Counted from the stretch's first letter, positions 1-11,639 are shown. The stretch: DNA of 64,000 nucleotides from JAAXGI01 sp965206975 (GCA_965206975.1 OZ242253.1:1-64000), one strand, 5' to 3'. Notes: generated by a model not told the origin, from the letters alone. Translations and numbers: made by a program.

Positions 1-511
1 GTATGTCGTTCAGGCGCAGATACACGCCGAGTTGCGCCCGGTGATGGACCAGGTGGTTGAAGACGAAGCTCCGGAGGACGGCCAGGCGCGGCATCGTCAT
101 CAGGAGCTGACCATTCCGAAGCAGACTCCACGGCCTCAACAGATCCTCGTTGCTAGTGCCACGGATCGCCGTGCGCGCCTCCGCGGCATGCCGATCGAAG
201 GATGCGATGAGTTCGGCAGTCGTCTCCGGCTGCGGTGCGGGATCCATCTGTTCCCCACCGGGAGCGATATCCAGCGATTCGCGTTGAATGGTCGTCGCAG
301 CCCACGACGGCACGTTGGCGAGGTGGCCGGCAAGCCAGCCCATCGTTGCAGACTTCGGATGGGGTGACCACCCCAGGCGATCTTCCGGAACCCGTTCCAG
401 CGTCTTTCGTGCACCGCGGATCTCGGGATCGAGTTCCTCGAGCAACATATCGCTCAACTCCATGACGTGACCCCGGTCTCGAATGCCCTCCACGTCCCTC
501 GACTCGCTCAT
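1..511 (-). CDS. DinB-family protein, 3' end cut by window edge
   Basis: The reverse strand from an ATG at 511 is open to base 1, giving 170 residues of an incomplete protein. It starts MSESRDVEGI and is preceded by GGGGAG seven bases upstream of the start codon. Residues around 72 read LAGHLANVP and the last visible part reads NHLVHHRAQLG. The single His followed much later by H-x3-H is the metal-binding triad of the DinB four-helix-bundle family, which includes bacillithiol or mycothiol S-transferases and many DNA-damage-induced proteins of unknown role. No transferase specificity can be read from the fragment. It diverges from the PBP gene downstream. Confidence 0.85.
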   Translation of the reverse strand, partial: MSESRDVEGIRDRGHVMELSDMLLEELDPEIRGARKTLERVPEDRLGWSPHPKSATMGWLAGHLANVPSWAATTIQRESLDIAPGGEQMDPAPQPETTAELIASFDRHAAEARTAIRGTSNEDLLRPWSLLRNGQLLMTMPRLAVLRSFVFNHLVHHRAQLGVYLRLNDI

Positions 512-763
512 CTCGCTCCCCGCAGCGACGTGAATGTGTGGCTCGACATCGAATCCCCGAAGCTGGCCAACCTGGAATCGGTTCACAACCCCTGATCTGC
601 CGCTCACCGGGACGGCCGGGCATCATGCCGATCGAGTCTCGCGCCTCGGGCCGCACACTCGCTTCAGGCAAAACAGCCGGGACAGGTGCAAGAGATCCCG
701 TCCCTCCGGGACGGTCGGCCTCCCGGTCGCCGACGCTTCCGGCGACCCACGGGGGGTGTGGAG
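512..763. other. Intergenic stretch with two tandem hairpins
   Basis: No gene is recognised between the divergent DinB gene and the PBP region apart from one small ORF at 764-886. The stretch holds two short perfect stem-loops: CCGTCCC/GGGACGG at 698-714 with a 3-base loop, and GGTCGCCG/CGGCGACC at 725-747 with a 7-base loop. Neither is followed by a T-run, so they are not obvious intrinsic terminators. They could be leader structures or chance pairing in GC-rich DNA. Confidence 0.4.
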
Positions 764-886
764 ATGAGCGACCGATCGAAGGCAACCGCCATCCCGCAGA
801 GGAGGAAGCACTTAGCGGACGCTGCCGAGAAGATCGACTATCTTAGTCGATCGGCAGGCGAACAACACGAGGACCCGGAGCCTTGA
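764..886 (+). CDS. Possible 40-residue small protein
   Basis: An ATG at 764, preceded by a G-rich run (GGGGGG ending nine bases upstream), opens a 40-residue frame starting MSDRSKATAIPQRRK and rich in charged helix-forming residues, without Cys or membrane segments. It ends 54 bases before the preferred PBP start. No family is recognised. It could be a real small gene in the PBP leader or chance, as most short frames in GC-rich DNA are. Confidence 0.25.
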   Translation: MSDRSKATAIPQRRKHLADAAEKIDYLSRSAGEQHEDPEP

Positions 887-940
887 CACGGTGTAATCCG
901 GGTGCATGAGACCAGGACCGGGACCCAACCGGGGAGCCAG

Positions 941-3271
941 GTGAAGAAGAGAGTCAGCCGCACCAGGAAGGCCGGAACCCGAGTCTTCGGCGGAGCTTGG
1001 AGTCTACTCAGGCGGCAGTGGATCTGGTTGCCCCTCCTACTCCTGAGTGCGGCGGGAGGTGGGTTCGCGATTGGAACTTGGCAGCACTTGTGCGCGGACT
1101 GCCCGTCGGTCGCACAGATCCGCACCTGGGAGCCGCAGCAGACCTCGAAGGTACTGAGCCACGACGGCCAGCTCCTCGGCGAGCTCGGCATCGAGCGCCG
1201 GACTCCGGTCTCGATCGTCGCGCTCCCTCCCCACGTCCCCGACGCCTTCATCGCGATAGAGGATCGGAGATTCTATCGCCACCAAGGCTTTGACCCCAGG
1301 GGTCTGGCGCGGGCCGTCGCGGCCCGATTCATCCCGGACCCCGTGTTCCAACTCTTCCTCGGGACCTCGCTTCGCACGGGCGGGGCAAGCACAATCACGC
1401 AGCAGCTCGCCCGGAACATCTTCGATGCGATCGGATTCGAGGTGAGCCTCGAGCGGAAGCTTAAGGAGCTTCAGGTCGCATTCGAGCTCGAGCGCGCCTA
1501 CTCGAAGGATCAGATCCTCGAAGCGTACATGAACGAGATCTACCTCGGACCCGGGTGGTATGGCGTGCAGACCGCCTCCCGAAACTACTTCGGGAAGGAC
1601 GCGGTCGAGCTGAACCCCGCGGAGGCCGCACTGCTCGCTGCCGTCGGAAACAACGCCGGGCTCTACTCTCCGTTCCGCTACCCGGAGCGCGCGGAGGCCC
1701 GCAGGAATCTCGTCCTCGACCGAATGACGCTCGAGGGATTCCTGACGGAGTCCGACGCCGAGCTCTGGAAAGCGCATCCTCTCCCCACGGAGACTACGGC
1801 CGCCGCCGAAGGTTCAGCTCCCTACTTCGTCGAGTGGGTTCGGCTGCTACTCCAAGACCGGTTCGGGAGTCAGCTCTACACGGGCGGCTACCAGATCACG
1901 ACGACGCTCGATGTCGGGATGCAGCACGCGGCTGAAGTCGCGATGGCGCGCGGCTTCGAGCGGATCGAGAGCAGGCCGGGGTTCCCTCACATTACATATG
2001 CCGAGTTCGTCGAGGAAGCCGATGGCGGGCTCCTCCTCGACGTCGAAACCCCGTACGTGCAGGGGATGTTCATCGCGATGGATCCGCTTACGGGTGGGGT
2101 ACGCGCGATGATCGGCGGGCGCGATTTCACACACTCCAAATTCAACCGGGCCGTGCAGGCGATGCGCCAGCCGGGCTCGTCATTCAAGCCGATCGTATAC
2201 TCCGCAGCGCTTGCGAGCGGGATCCCGGCGTCACGCATTATCGCGGACCGCGCATTCGTGCAGGAGCAGGTGAGCGGCGAGCTCTGGACCCCTGAGAACT
2301 TTTCAGACGAGTTCGAGGGGAACATGACCCTTCGGCACGCGTTCCGCACCTCCGTCAACACCGTGGCAATCCGCCTCGCCTTCGAGGAGGTAGGCGTCGA
2401 AACGGTCGCTCAGAATGCACGCAGGCTCGGGATCCGGACACCGATCCCGCGCGTCCCCTCGATCGCGATCGGCTCGGCGGAGGTGCTGCCGATCCAGATG
2501 ATCGAAGCGTACTCCGTCTTCGCCACACTCGGAACCAAGGTACAGCCCATCTCCGTCGTGAGAGTGGAAAGCCCCGACGGAGAGATCGTCTGGGAGCCGG
2601 AAGCCGAACGGGTACAGGTCATGGAACCCACCGCAGCACGCCTGATGGTCACCCTCATGGAAGACGTCGTGAATCTCGGTACGGGGGGCGCGGTACGAAC
2701 CCGGGCTGGGCTACCGTACAGTGTGCCGGCTGCGGGAAAGACGGGGACGACGAACGAGTCGACTGACCTCTGGTTCAACGGTTTCACCCCGAATCTGCAG
2801 GCCGTGGTTTGGTTCGGGATGGACCAACCGCAGCCGCTCTACGCGGGCGCCACGAGTGGTGAAGCCACCCCGGTGTGGGGAGAATTCATGCGCCAGGTCT
2901 ATCTCGGGGAGTTCGCGGATGAGGAAGACCTGACCACCGAGGCTCTTCTTGGCCAAGGGGAGGAACCCCTCAGCGATCCCGAGGCGGTATCCCCGGACGA
3001 GGAGGTCGAGGTGGAGGACGGGGAGGCGGTTGCCGTGGTCGCATTCGATGAGGAGGGCGAGGACGGCGCTCTCCCCCTTCTGCCGACCCCGGAACGGTGG
3101 ACGGTGGACGGCCTCACGAGCTTGGAAGTGGATAGCGAGACCGGGCTTCTGGCCTCCCCCTGGTGCCCGGCGGAACGGCGTTACACGGAGTACTACCTCC
3201 CGGGAACCGAGCCTTCGGAGGAGTGCGACGATACGGCGCCAGGCCCCTCCATCCTCCAATGGCCGTGGTGA
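941..3271 (+). CDS. Penicillin-binding protein 1A (bifunctional class A PBP)
   Basis: A 776-residue inner-membrane peptidoglycan synthase that polymerises lipid II and cross-links stem peptides. A cytoplasmic basic tail and one membrane helix (about 27-45) precede the GT51 glycosyltransferase domain with catalytic EDRRFYRHQGF (Glu107) and GGASTITQQLARN near 147-159. The transpeptidase domain carries SSFK (Ser413), SVN (471-473) and KTGT (600-603). The C-terminus has an acidic Glu/Asp-rich linker (about 655-695) and a Cys-containing tail. GTG 941 is preferred because GGGGAG lies four bases upstream; an in-frame GTG at 902 would add 13 residues but has no ribosome site. TTGACA at 883-888 may be its -35 box, although no good -10 box follows. 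Confidence 0.95.
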   Translation: MKKRVSRTRKAGTRVFGGAWSLLRRQWIWLPLLLLSAAGGGFAIGTWQHLCADCPSVAQIRTWEPQQTSKVLSHDGQLLGELGIERRTPVSIVALPPHVPDAFIAIEDRRFYRHQGFDPRGLARAVAARFIPDPVFQLFLGTSLRTGGASTITQQLARNIFDAIGFEVSLERKLKELQVAFELERAYSKDQILEAYMNEIYLGPGWYGVQTASRNYFGKDAVELNPAEAALLAAVGNNAGLYSPFRYPERAEARRNLVLDRMTLEGFLTESDAELWKAHPLPTETTAAAEGSAPYFVEWVRLLLQDRFGSQLYTGGYQITTTLDVGMQHAAEVAMARGFERIESRPGFPHITYAEFVEEADGGLLLDVETPYVQGMFIAMDPLTGGVRAMIGGRDFTHSKFNRAVQAMRQPGSSFKPIVYSAALASGIPASRIIADRAFVQEQVSGELWTPENFSDEFEGNMTLRHAFRTSVNTVAIRLAFEEVGVETVAQNARRLGIRTPIPRVPSIAIGSAEVLPIQMIEAYSVFATLGTKVQPISVVRVESPDGEIVWEPEAERVQVMEPTAARLMVTLMEDVVNLGTGGAVRTRAGLPYSVPAAGKTGTTNESTDLWFNGFTPNLQAVVWFGMDQPQPLYAGATSGEATPVWGEFMRQVYLGEFADEEDLTTEALLGQGEEPLSDPEAVSPDEEVEVEDGEAVAVVAFDEEGEDGALPLLPTPERWTVDGLTSLEVDSETGLLASPWCPAERRYTEYYLPGTEPSEECDDTAPGPSILQWPW

Positions 3272-3379
3272 GACCGGGCGTCGCCCGCCACCGCCCCGTT
3301 CGCCGCGTGCCCGACCCGCCCGCCCGGAAGCCACCCGCGGACAAGGGTCCTGCTCTGCTGGCGCCTCTCGAAGCAACCT

Positions 3380-3625
3380 CTATGAGAGCCGCCCCTTCGC
3401 CCCCTCACGCGCGTCCTCGACGCGGCCCACTACGTCGTCCGCGATCTCGTCCCATCGGTCGGAGGCCGTCTCTCTCAGATCCCCCGCGGCCCGCTGCAGC
3501 CGGAGCCTCGTCCTCTCTCCCGATTCGGGGGCCAGGGCGAGGGCGATACCAGCACCGATCAGGGCGCCGCACACAAGACCTGCAAGGAAATTGAAGAGGC
3601 GTACGTCGTCTTGGTACTCCATCAT
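3380..3625 (-). CDS. YtxH-domain small membrane protein
   Basis: An 81-residue protein starting MMEYQDDVRLFNFLAG, with one glycine-rich hydrophobic segment (about residues 10-31, ending ALALAPESGERTR) followed by an amphipathic acidic/basic helix. The 'G-x-x-x-G helix, then APxSGxxTR' pattern is that of the YtxH family, general-stress or gas-vesicle-like proteins of unknown biochemical role. GGAGGT seven bases before ATG 3625 fixes the start; an upstream in-frame start at 3664 lacks such a site. It is convergent with the PBP gene. Confidence 0.8.
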   Translation of the reverse strand: MMEYQDDVRLFNFLAGLVCGALIGAGIALALAPESGERTRLRLQRAAGDLRETASDRWDEIADDVVGRVEDAREGAKGRLS

Positions 3626-4025
3626 CGCCACGACCTCCAGGTCATCGTTCGTCGCCAAGGCCACTCATTCGGTGAAGTTGCCGGGGCACGGGGCACCGGA
3701 TCGCAGTCGCTCACTCCTCGGGCGCGGATACCGTTGACGCGAGGCGAAGGTCCTTCCCGGCGCGGCGCGGCGGGAAGATACACACCATCCGATTCCCCTC
3801 CCGTGGAGCTCGGGGAGGGGCACCGCAAGCTCAACAGTCATGCGGGCTCGGCCCTCGGTCCGAGCCCATGGCTCATCCCCCGTGTCGGCAACGGGAGGTG
3901 ACTCGCCCGGTCATTCCTGACTGTTTCTTCGTATATTGTGGATGAGGGTGTCGGGGCGAAGCGGCTGCGGTTCGCCACCAACCCATCCTCCGGACCTCCA
4001 TGGTGCGCTTCCAACCGGGAAATGC
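3626..4025. other. Intergenic region with two inverted repeats
   Basis: No coding region is recognised between the YtxH-like gene (-) and the broken V4R-type gene (+). Two stem-loops are visible: CCCCTCCC (3795-3802) with GGGAGGGG (3813-3820), and GGGCTCGG (3844-3851) with CCGAGCCC (3860-3867). No T-run follows either on either strand. A more AT-rich patch at about 3918-3945 could hold a promoter for the downstream plus-strand genes. Confidence 0.4.
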
Positions 4026-4588
4026 ATGGCAACCGGCGATTCGGGCGTACGAGAACCCATAGCTCCTTCGAGCACCCTGTTTCGAAACCGCGGAGTGCTG
4101 GAAGGCGCGCTCAATGCCGGGGCAGCGGCACGTCTCCTGCGGGAAGCGGGCACAGCCACAGGTAAGACAGCCTTCGAGCAGTTCCGGGACGCTACCGCGT
4201 CGCGGACCCGGGAGAGCCCGGCCGTGCCCGGTTGTAGAGCAAGCTCGGCGCCTTTCTCCAGGCACAGGGGTGGGGCACGGTGATGCAGGAGCAGGTGCAT
4301 CCGAGGCTTGGGCTGGTGCGCTCCCCCGCGTGGGCCGAGAGTGCTCCGGAACGCCGGTCCGAGGCAGCCGGGTGCGCATCCGGCATCAGCATGCTGTCGG
4401 AGATCTTCGGTCGCGTTGCCGAGGTCTCGGTCCTCGAGGTACACTACCGGAGTCGCGGGGACACCGACTGCGCCTTCGCCTTCGGGTCGAGCGAGGCCAC
4501 ACGGCGCCTTGAGACGCTAGTCGGGGAAGCCCAGGACTTCGGCGCCGCGGCCTTGAGGCCCGGGTCAGCGAACCGGCCAGAGGGGTGA
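4026..4588 (+). pseudogene. Broken V4R-type (small-ligand-binding) domain gene
   Basis: Two overlapping plus-strand frames read as one protein interrupted by a frameshift. The first, from ATG 4026, contains GALNAGAAARLLREAGTATG and FEQFRDATA and runs to a stop at 4283 after losing family-like sequence near 4215. The second is open only after a TAG at 4235-4237. It reads SKLGAFLQAQGWG, then VLEVHYRSRG followed by D-T-D-C-A-F-A-F-G, stopping at 4588. The closing pattern (G-x-x-C-x-F near the end of a small alpha/beta domain) is typical of V4R / 4-vinyl-reductase-like domains. The join lies between about 4200 and 4237. The last frame overlaps the ruvX GTG start by four bases, as an intact coupled gene would. 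Family assignment is by pattern only. Confidence 0.55.
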
Positions 4589-5055
4589 GAGCGCTCGGGA
4601 TCGACTTCGGAGAGCGTAGAATCGGCCTCGCCCTCTCGGACGAGACCGGAACGATCGCATCTCCCCTCACCACCCTCTCCCGCCGCCGGGGGAAGCGCCC
4701 CCCGCTTCGGCAGATCGAGGAGGCCGCCCACCGGCACGGGGTGGAAGCGCTCATCGTCGGGCTCCCGCTCGAGTTGACGGGAGAAGAGTCCTTCTGGAGC
4801 AGTGAAGTGAGGAAGGTCGGCCGCGAGCTCGCGGCCCGGCTCGGGATTCCGGTGCACATGGTTGACGAACGCATGACCTCGGTACGGGCGAACCGCGCGG
4901 TGCGCGGGATCGGCCTCCCGCGCAGGAAGCGAGAGGAGCGGGAGCGGGTCGACGCAGCCGCAGCAGCCATCATCCTCCAGAGTTGGCTCGACCGGCGAGG
5001 CCCAGGAAGTGAGCTCCCCCCCCTCGCGACCCCGGCAGGGGGAGAGGCCCCTTGA
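4585..5055 (+). CDS. ruvX: RuvX/YqgF Holliday-junction resolvase-like nuclease
   Basis: A 156-residue RNase H-fold protein starting MRALGIDFGERRIGLALSD, the family's hallmark nucleotide-binding strand. It also shows GLPLELTGEES and VDERMTS, matching the catalytic acidic positions, and a basic tail before the C-terminal helix. YqgF/RuvX proteins act in pre-16S rRNA 5'-end processing and have been proposed as alternative resolvases. The GTG start at 4585 overlaps the preceding stop (GTGA), and its own stop overlaps the mltG start by four bases, so ruvX, mltG and thiE are probably translated as a coupled set. Confidence 0.93.
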   Translation: MRALGIDFGERRIGLALSDETGTIASPLTTLSRRRGKRPPLRQIEEAAHRHGVEALIVGLPLELTGEESFWSSEVRKVGRELAARLGIPVHMVDERMTSVRANRAVRGIGLPRRKREERERVDAAAAAIILQSWLDRRGPGSELPPLATPAGGEAP

Positions 5056-6062
5056 GAGCACCGAGCCGCCTCGCATGGTGCGGCCTCGGGCCACTCCTCG
5101 CCCTCGGATGTGCTCCGGGGAGCCCGGATGGGGCCCCTGTCTCGTTTACGGTTCCGGCTGGATCGAGTTTCGATCAGGTCATTGACACGCTCAGCGCGCG
5201 CGGTCTCGTCGCCTCCCCACTCGGGTTCAAGGTGGCAGCCCGCCTTCGGGGCGACGACCGCGAGATCCGTTCCGGAGACTATCAGGTTCCGGCCGACATT
5301 GGGTGGCTCCTCCTCCTCGACCACCTCGTCGCGGGCCGGGTCATCACCGTTCCTTTGACGATCCCGGAGGGCTTCACTCTCCGGCAGATCGCCCCGCGCA
5401 TATCGGAGCTTACGGGAGTCGCCGTATCGGAGGTTGAGCGGCGGCTCGAAGACCCGGGTGCCCCGGGCAGGTGGAATGTCCCCGGCCCCACACTCGAGGG
5501 CTACCTCTTCCCAGAAACGTACCGCTTCGCACCGGCGGTCGCGCTCGAGAGCGTCATCCGGGCGATGGTGGAGCACTATCAGCGCTTCTGGACGGAGGAG
5601 AGACTCGCCCGCGCAGGTGAGCTCGGGCTCTCCCGCCGGGAGGTCACAACACTCGCCTCGATCATTCAGGGAGAGGCCCGGAGGGTGGAGGAGATGCCCA
5701 CGATCTCCGGCGTCTTCCACAACCGGCTCCGGATCGGGTACCCGCTGCAAGCCGACCCGACCGTACAGTACGCGCTCGGTGAACGGAGGGACCGCCTCCT
5801 CTATTCCGACATCGATGCAGTGGCTGACCACCCGTACAACACCTACACGCAACCGGGGCTCCCTCCGGGCCCAATCGGGGTCCCGGGCGAGGCTGCGCTC
5901 ATCGCGGCGCTTCAGCCGGCCGATGTCGACTACCTCTACTTCGTCGCGCGCCCCAGCGGATCCCACACCTTCACGAGGAGCCTCGCCGAGCACAACCGAG
6001 CGCGGATCGAGGCTCGTCGGGAGTGGGATGCACTTGAGAGGGCGAGGTCCGACGGAGCGTGA
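5052..6062 (+). CDS. mltG: Endolytic murein transglycosylase MltG
   Basis: A 336-residue YceG/MltG protein that cleaves nascent glycan strands at the inner membrane and so sets strand length together with class A PBPs. The N-terminus (GLGPLLALGC) looks like a lipoprotein signal with Cys20, although the lipobox is imperfect. The core shows PEGFTLRQIA, EGYLFPETYRF, LASIIQGEAR (the second acidic position, Glu208, aligns with E. coli Glu218), QADPTVQYALGE, YNTYTQPGLPPGPIG and FVARPSGSHTF. The TTG start at 5052 overlaps ruvX by four bases and the stop overlaps the thiE start. The usual partner PBP1A is encoded 1.8 kb upstream. Confidence 0.94.
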   Translation: MRAPSRLAWCGLGPLLALGCAPGSPDGAPVSFTVPAGSSFDQVIDTLSARGLVASPLGFKVAARLRGDDREIRSGDYQVPADIGWLLLLDHLVAGRVITVPLTIPEGFTLRQIAPRISELTGVAVSEVERRLEDPGAPGRWNVPGPTLEGYLFPETYRFAPAVALESVIRAMVEHYQRFWTEERLARAGELGLSRREVTTLASIIQGEARRVEEMPTISGVFHNRLRIGYPLQADPTVQYALGERRDRLLYSDIDAVADHPYNTYTQPGLPPGPIGVPGEAALIAALQPADVDYLYFVARPSGSHTFTRSLAEHNRARIEARREWDALERARSDGA

Positions 6063-6742
6063 TGCGGCCTGTGCCGTGCGTCTCACCGGACCGGCTGCGC
6101 CTGATCGTCATCACCAACACGGCGCAGGCCGCGCCGAGAGATCTCCTCTGGGTGGTCGCGGCGGCGCTCCGGGCCGGCGCTCCGGCCGTGCAGCTCCGCG
6201 AGAAGGGAGCGCCGGCCCGCGATCTCCTCCCCGTTGCCGAGCGCCTGCGGGAGCTTACCGTCGCGCACGGAGCCCTCCTTTTCGTGAACGACCGGCTCGA
6301 CGTTGCGCTCGCGAGCGGGGCGGACGGCGTTCACCTGGGGCCGGACGACGTAACGCCCTCGGCCGCGCGGTCAGCCGCGCCGGAGGGGTTCCTTATCGGC
6401 TACTCCGCCGATGATCCGGGGGTCGCCCAGTCCGCGATCGCTGACGGAGCTGACTACATCGGGTGTGGAACGGTCTGGCCAACCTCATCCAAACGGGCCG
6501 CTGGGCGCGCGATCGGACTCGACGGGCTCAACCGAATGGCACGGGCCGTCCGAGCCCCGGTCGTCGGCATCGGCGGCATCACCCTGAAGCGAGCCGCAGG
6601 GATACCTGGCACCGGCGCTTCAGGCGTAGCCGTGATGAGCGCCGTCATGTCAGCCTCCGACCCTGGGGAGACCGTCCGTCGATTCCTCGCGAGGATCGAG
6701 GCAGGCAGCCCCTTCGCGGCCGAGCTGGACCCACGCCTCTGA
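6059..6742 (+). CDS. thiE: Thiamine-phosphate synthase
   Basis: A 227-residue TIM-barrel enzyme that condenses HMP-diphosphate with the thiazole phosphate carboxylate to give thiamine phosphate. Family motifs are visible in order: LIVITNT, AVQLREKGA, LLFVNDRLDVAL, GADGVHLGPDDV, IGYSADDP, GADYIGCGTVWPT, VVGIGGI and SGVAVMSAVM. The start is GTG 6059 (overlapping the mltG stop) or the adjacent ATG at 6062. No TPP riboswitch is evident because the gene is internal to the ruvX-mltG unit. thiD lies 17 kb away on the same strand. Confidence 0.94.
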   Translation: MMRPVPCVSPDRLRLIVITNTAQAAPRDLLWVVAAALRAGAPAVQLREKGAPARDLLPVAERLRELTVAHGALLFVNDRLDVALASGADGVHLGPDDVTPSAARSAAPEGFLIGYSADDPGVAQSAIADGADYIGCGTVWPTSSKRAAGRAIGLDGLNRMARAVRAPVVGIGGITLKRAAGIPGTGASGVAVMSAVMSASDPGETVRRFLARIEAGSPFAAELDPRL

Positions 6743-6777
6743 AACGACAACAGCCCCCCGGGAATCCCGAGAGGCTG
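6741..6777 (-). terminator. Probable terminator of the 23S-5S unit
   Basis: Downstream of the 5S 3' end on the minus strand there is a hairpin with CAGCC/GGCTG outer and TCCCG/CGGGA inner pairs (6751-6777), followed by TTGTCGTTTC. The T-rich tail exists only on the minus strand. The same hairpin sits just after the thiE stop and could also slow convergent transcription. Confidence 0.55.
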
Positions 6778-6790
6778 CTGCACCATGGGC

Positions 6791-6908
6791 GGCCGGCGAC
6801 GACGTACTCTCCCACCGGGCCTCCCCGGCAGTACCATCCGCGCTGCGGGGCTTAACTACCGTGTTCGGAAAGGGAACGGGTGTGACCCCCACGCTATAGC
6901 CACCGACC
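6791..6908 (-). rRNA. rrf: 5S ribosomal RNA
   Basis: The minus strand contains the conserved core TCACACCCGTTCCC, then CCGAACACGGTAGTTAAGCC and the 3' part GGTGGGAGAGTACG. The ends were set by helix I: the 5' end GGTCGGTGGC (from 6908) pairs with GTCGCCGGCC (ending at 6791), giving 118 nt. It lies about 140 bases downstream of the 23S gene in the same orientation. Confidence 0.95.
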
Positions 6909-7046
6909 AATACACTGGGTGAAGCGATAAACTGTTGGGGAGAGTGCACCAAGGAGCAGTGTCTTCCAGCAATACTCATTCTCAGCAGACGAGATGCGTG
7001 CCACGTCTGCAGAGTCCGTGTCTCGAGCGAGACCGGCGATGGCGCC

Positions 7047-10030
<2,984 letters not shown>

Positions 10031-10303
10031 GGCCGCCACTTCGCCTGTCTATAAGAAGTCGCTTCCAGTTTCGCTCGGTACACTCTATTCCAAAAGCCGG
10101 AAAACACCATGTACTTCGTACTTCTTGGCGCTCCACCTTCGGTGCACTCTCTCCCACTTCACCCACCCCCAGAGCACTCTTCCACCACACGGGCGGCATG
10201 CCGAGTACCCCAAGGTCTTGTATGTCAAAAAGCGTGACTCTCCGGCGTCCGGCACGCCTCCCCGAAACGGGGTTGAGGCCAGAGGAACCGTAGAGCCGCT
10301 TAA
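10031..10303 (-). other. Leader of the 23S-5S transcript
   Basis: About 270 bases separate the putative rRNA promoter from the 23S 5' end. No 16S sequence and no tRNA is seen here, and the next gene upstream encodes a PHP protein. The stretch includes the 5' half of the 23S processing stem next to 10031. Confidence 0.6.
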
Positions 10304-10330
10304 GCTATATGTGTACCGAAGGCGAGTCAA
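10304..10330 (-). promoter_or_regulatory. Candidate promoter for the 23S-5S unit
   Basis: The minus strand carries TTGACT (10330-10325) and TATAGC (10309-10304) separated by 15 bases; a 17-base spacing would give the weaker TAGCTT. Position and orientation fit a promoter dedicated to the 23S-5S transcript. The short spacer is a weakness. Confidence 0.4.
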
Positions 10331-10423
10331 CGCCCCCGGCACCCGTTCCCGGGGAAAGGCGGACGGACCCACCTCGGGGCAACCTCGTCGCTCCATCCCC
10401 GTTCGCCGCAACTGGCAAAGCCT

Positions 10424-11245
10424 CTACATCCCACCCGCCTCGAGGAAGGCCGAGACTTCGGAGGCTGAGATACGAAACTCCCCAAGGTCGCCCTGCTCGG
10501 GCCCGTGCCAGTCCGAGCCTCCCGAGACGAAGAGTCCCCACTCCCGCGCGGTCCGCTCCAGCTCGGCAACCTGACTCGGTCGCGTGCGGGGGCGGTACAC
10601 TTCGAGGCCGCGGAGCCCGCACTCGACGAGCTCCGGGAGGAGTTCCCGGAGGTGTCGGAGGGGGGGATGGGCCCAGACCGAGAAGCCCCCAGCCTCGTCG
10701 ATGAGATTCACGGCCTCGAGCGGCGTGAGGAGGCGAAGCGGGACGTATGCGTCGTGCTCATTCCCGATATACCGCTCAAAGGCCTGAGCAAAGTGCGTCA
10801 CGTAGCCGGCCTTCACCATTGCCTGCGCGAGGTGCGAGCGCCCGACCGTCCCTGCAGCGGGCGCTGCGGACCTGACCGCCTGGACGTCCTCGAATGTGAG
10901 GTCTACCGCCTCATCCGTGAGTCGCTCGAGCATGAGGCGCAGGCGGCTCTCCCGCCGGAGCGCCGCCTCCCTCGAATAGGTGAGGAGCGCCTCGCTCGAG
11001 GGATCGACGAAATAGCCGAGGATGTGGAGATCGGCCCGCTCAGAGCTCACGCTGACCTCGATCGCCGGGATGACGTCGACCTGACAGGCTCGGCCGGTGC
11101 TCACCGCCTCCTCGATGCCGAGCACCGTATCGTGGTCGGCAAGGGCGATCACGTCCAGATTCGCCCGTGCCGCGAGGGCGACGACGGCACTCGGGTCGAG
11201 GGTACCGTCGGAGACATTCGAATGGATGTGGAGATCGAGCTCCAT
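10424..11245 (-). CDS. PHP-domain phosphoesterase
   Basis: A 273-residue protein starting MELDLHIHSNVSDGTL. His6, His8, Asp13 and His38 (LADHDT) are the metal-binding set of the PHP fold, with further ligands at IPAIEVS (Glu) and GGSDWHG near the C-terminus. Relatives include RNase AM / 3',5'-nucleoside bisphosphate phosphatase (YciV) and TrpH proteins; substrate cannot be fixed from sequence. ATG 11245 is chosen because the PHP motif starts immediately after it and longer upstream frames run through the atpC gene. It is the last gene of the ATP synthase run, 52 bases after atpC. Confidence 0.85.
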   Translation of the reverse strand: MELDLHIHSNVSDGTLDPSAVVALAARANLDVIALADHDTVLGIEEAVSTGRACQVDVIPAIEVSVSSERADLHILGYFVDPSSEALLTYSREAALRRESRLRLMLERLTDEAVDLTFEDVQAVRSAAPAAGTVGRSHLAQAMVKAGYVTHFAQAFERYIGNEHDAYVPLRLLTPLEAVNLIDEAGGFSVWAHPPLRHLRELLPELVECGLRGLEVYRPRTRPSQVAELERTAREWGLFVSGGSDWHGPEQGDLGEFRISASEVSAFLEAGGM

Positions 11246-11297
11246 GGGCCGCCTCAGCTCAGGGGGGAAGCCGGGACCCGTGCGCCCGGAATCCCGC

Positions 11298-11639
11298 CTA
11301 CGCCTCGGAGGTCTCGTCGGGGAAGAGCGAGGCCTCCCCGGGGGAGAAGTCGTCCGGGACCGCGGAGGCGACGAACTCGGAGAGGACCGTGACCCGGTCC
11401 CGGTCGACCTCAACGACCCCCTGTCGCACGAAGAAGCTCCCGGGGTTCCCACCCTCGACCCGGTAATCGAGGATCCCTGCGCCGAGGAGGGCAACGAAAG
11501 GGGCGTGGCCGGGGAGAATCCCGACCTTTCCGTCCCAGGCGGGGAGGACAACCGACGAGACCCGGCCCTCGAAGACGGTAGCGGAGGGCGATACGACGCG
11601 GAGCTCGAGCCCGCGCTCGATCGCGGCTCGGTCAGCCAC
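11298..11639 (-). CDS. atpC: F1 ATP synthase epsilon subunit
   Basis: A 113-residue epsilon subunit of the central stalk, which links gamma to the c-ring and can brake hydrolysis. It shows the N-terminal beta-sandwich pattern LELRVVSPSATVFEG, VVLPAWDGKVGILPGHAPFVALL and FFVRQGVVEVDRDRVTVLSE. At 113 residues it lacks most of the C-terminal two-helix domain that carries the inhibitory function in longer homologues. It overlaps the atpD stop region by eight bases, the usual terminal pair. Confidence 0.95.
   Translation of the reverse strand: MADRAAIERGLELRVVSPSATVFEGRVSSVVLPAWDGKVGILPGHAPFVALLGAGILDYRVEGGNPGSFFVRQGVVEVDRDRVTVLSEFVASAVPDDFSPGEASLFPDETSEA

Noticed and set aside
5052..6062. Possible loss of the MltG catalytic Glu (IIQGEA against IVEKET in E. 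coli)
   Set aside because: Counting from the E. coli C-terminus puts the catalytic residue at the second acidic position, which is kept as Glu208.
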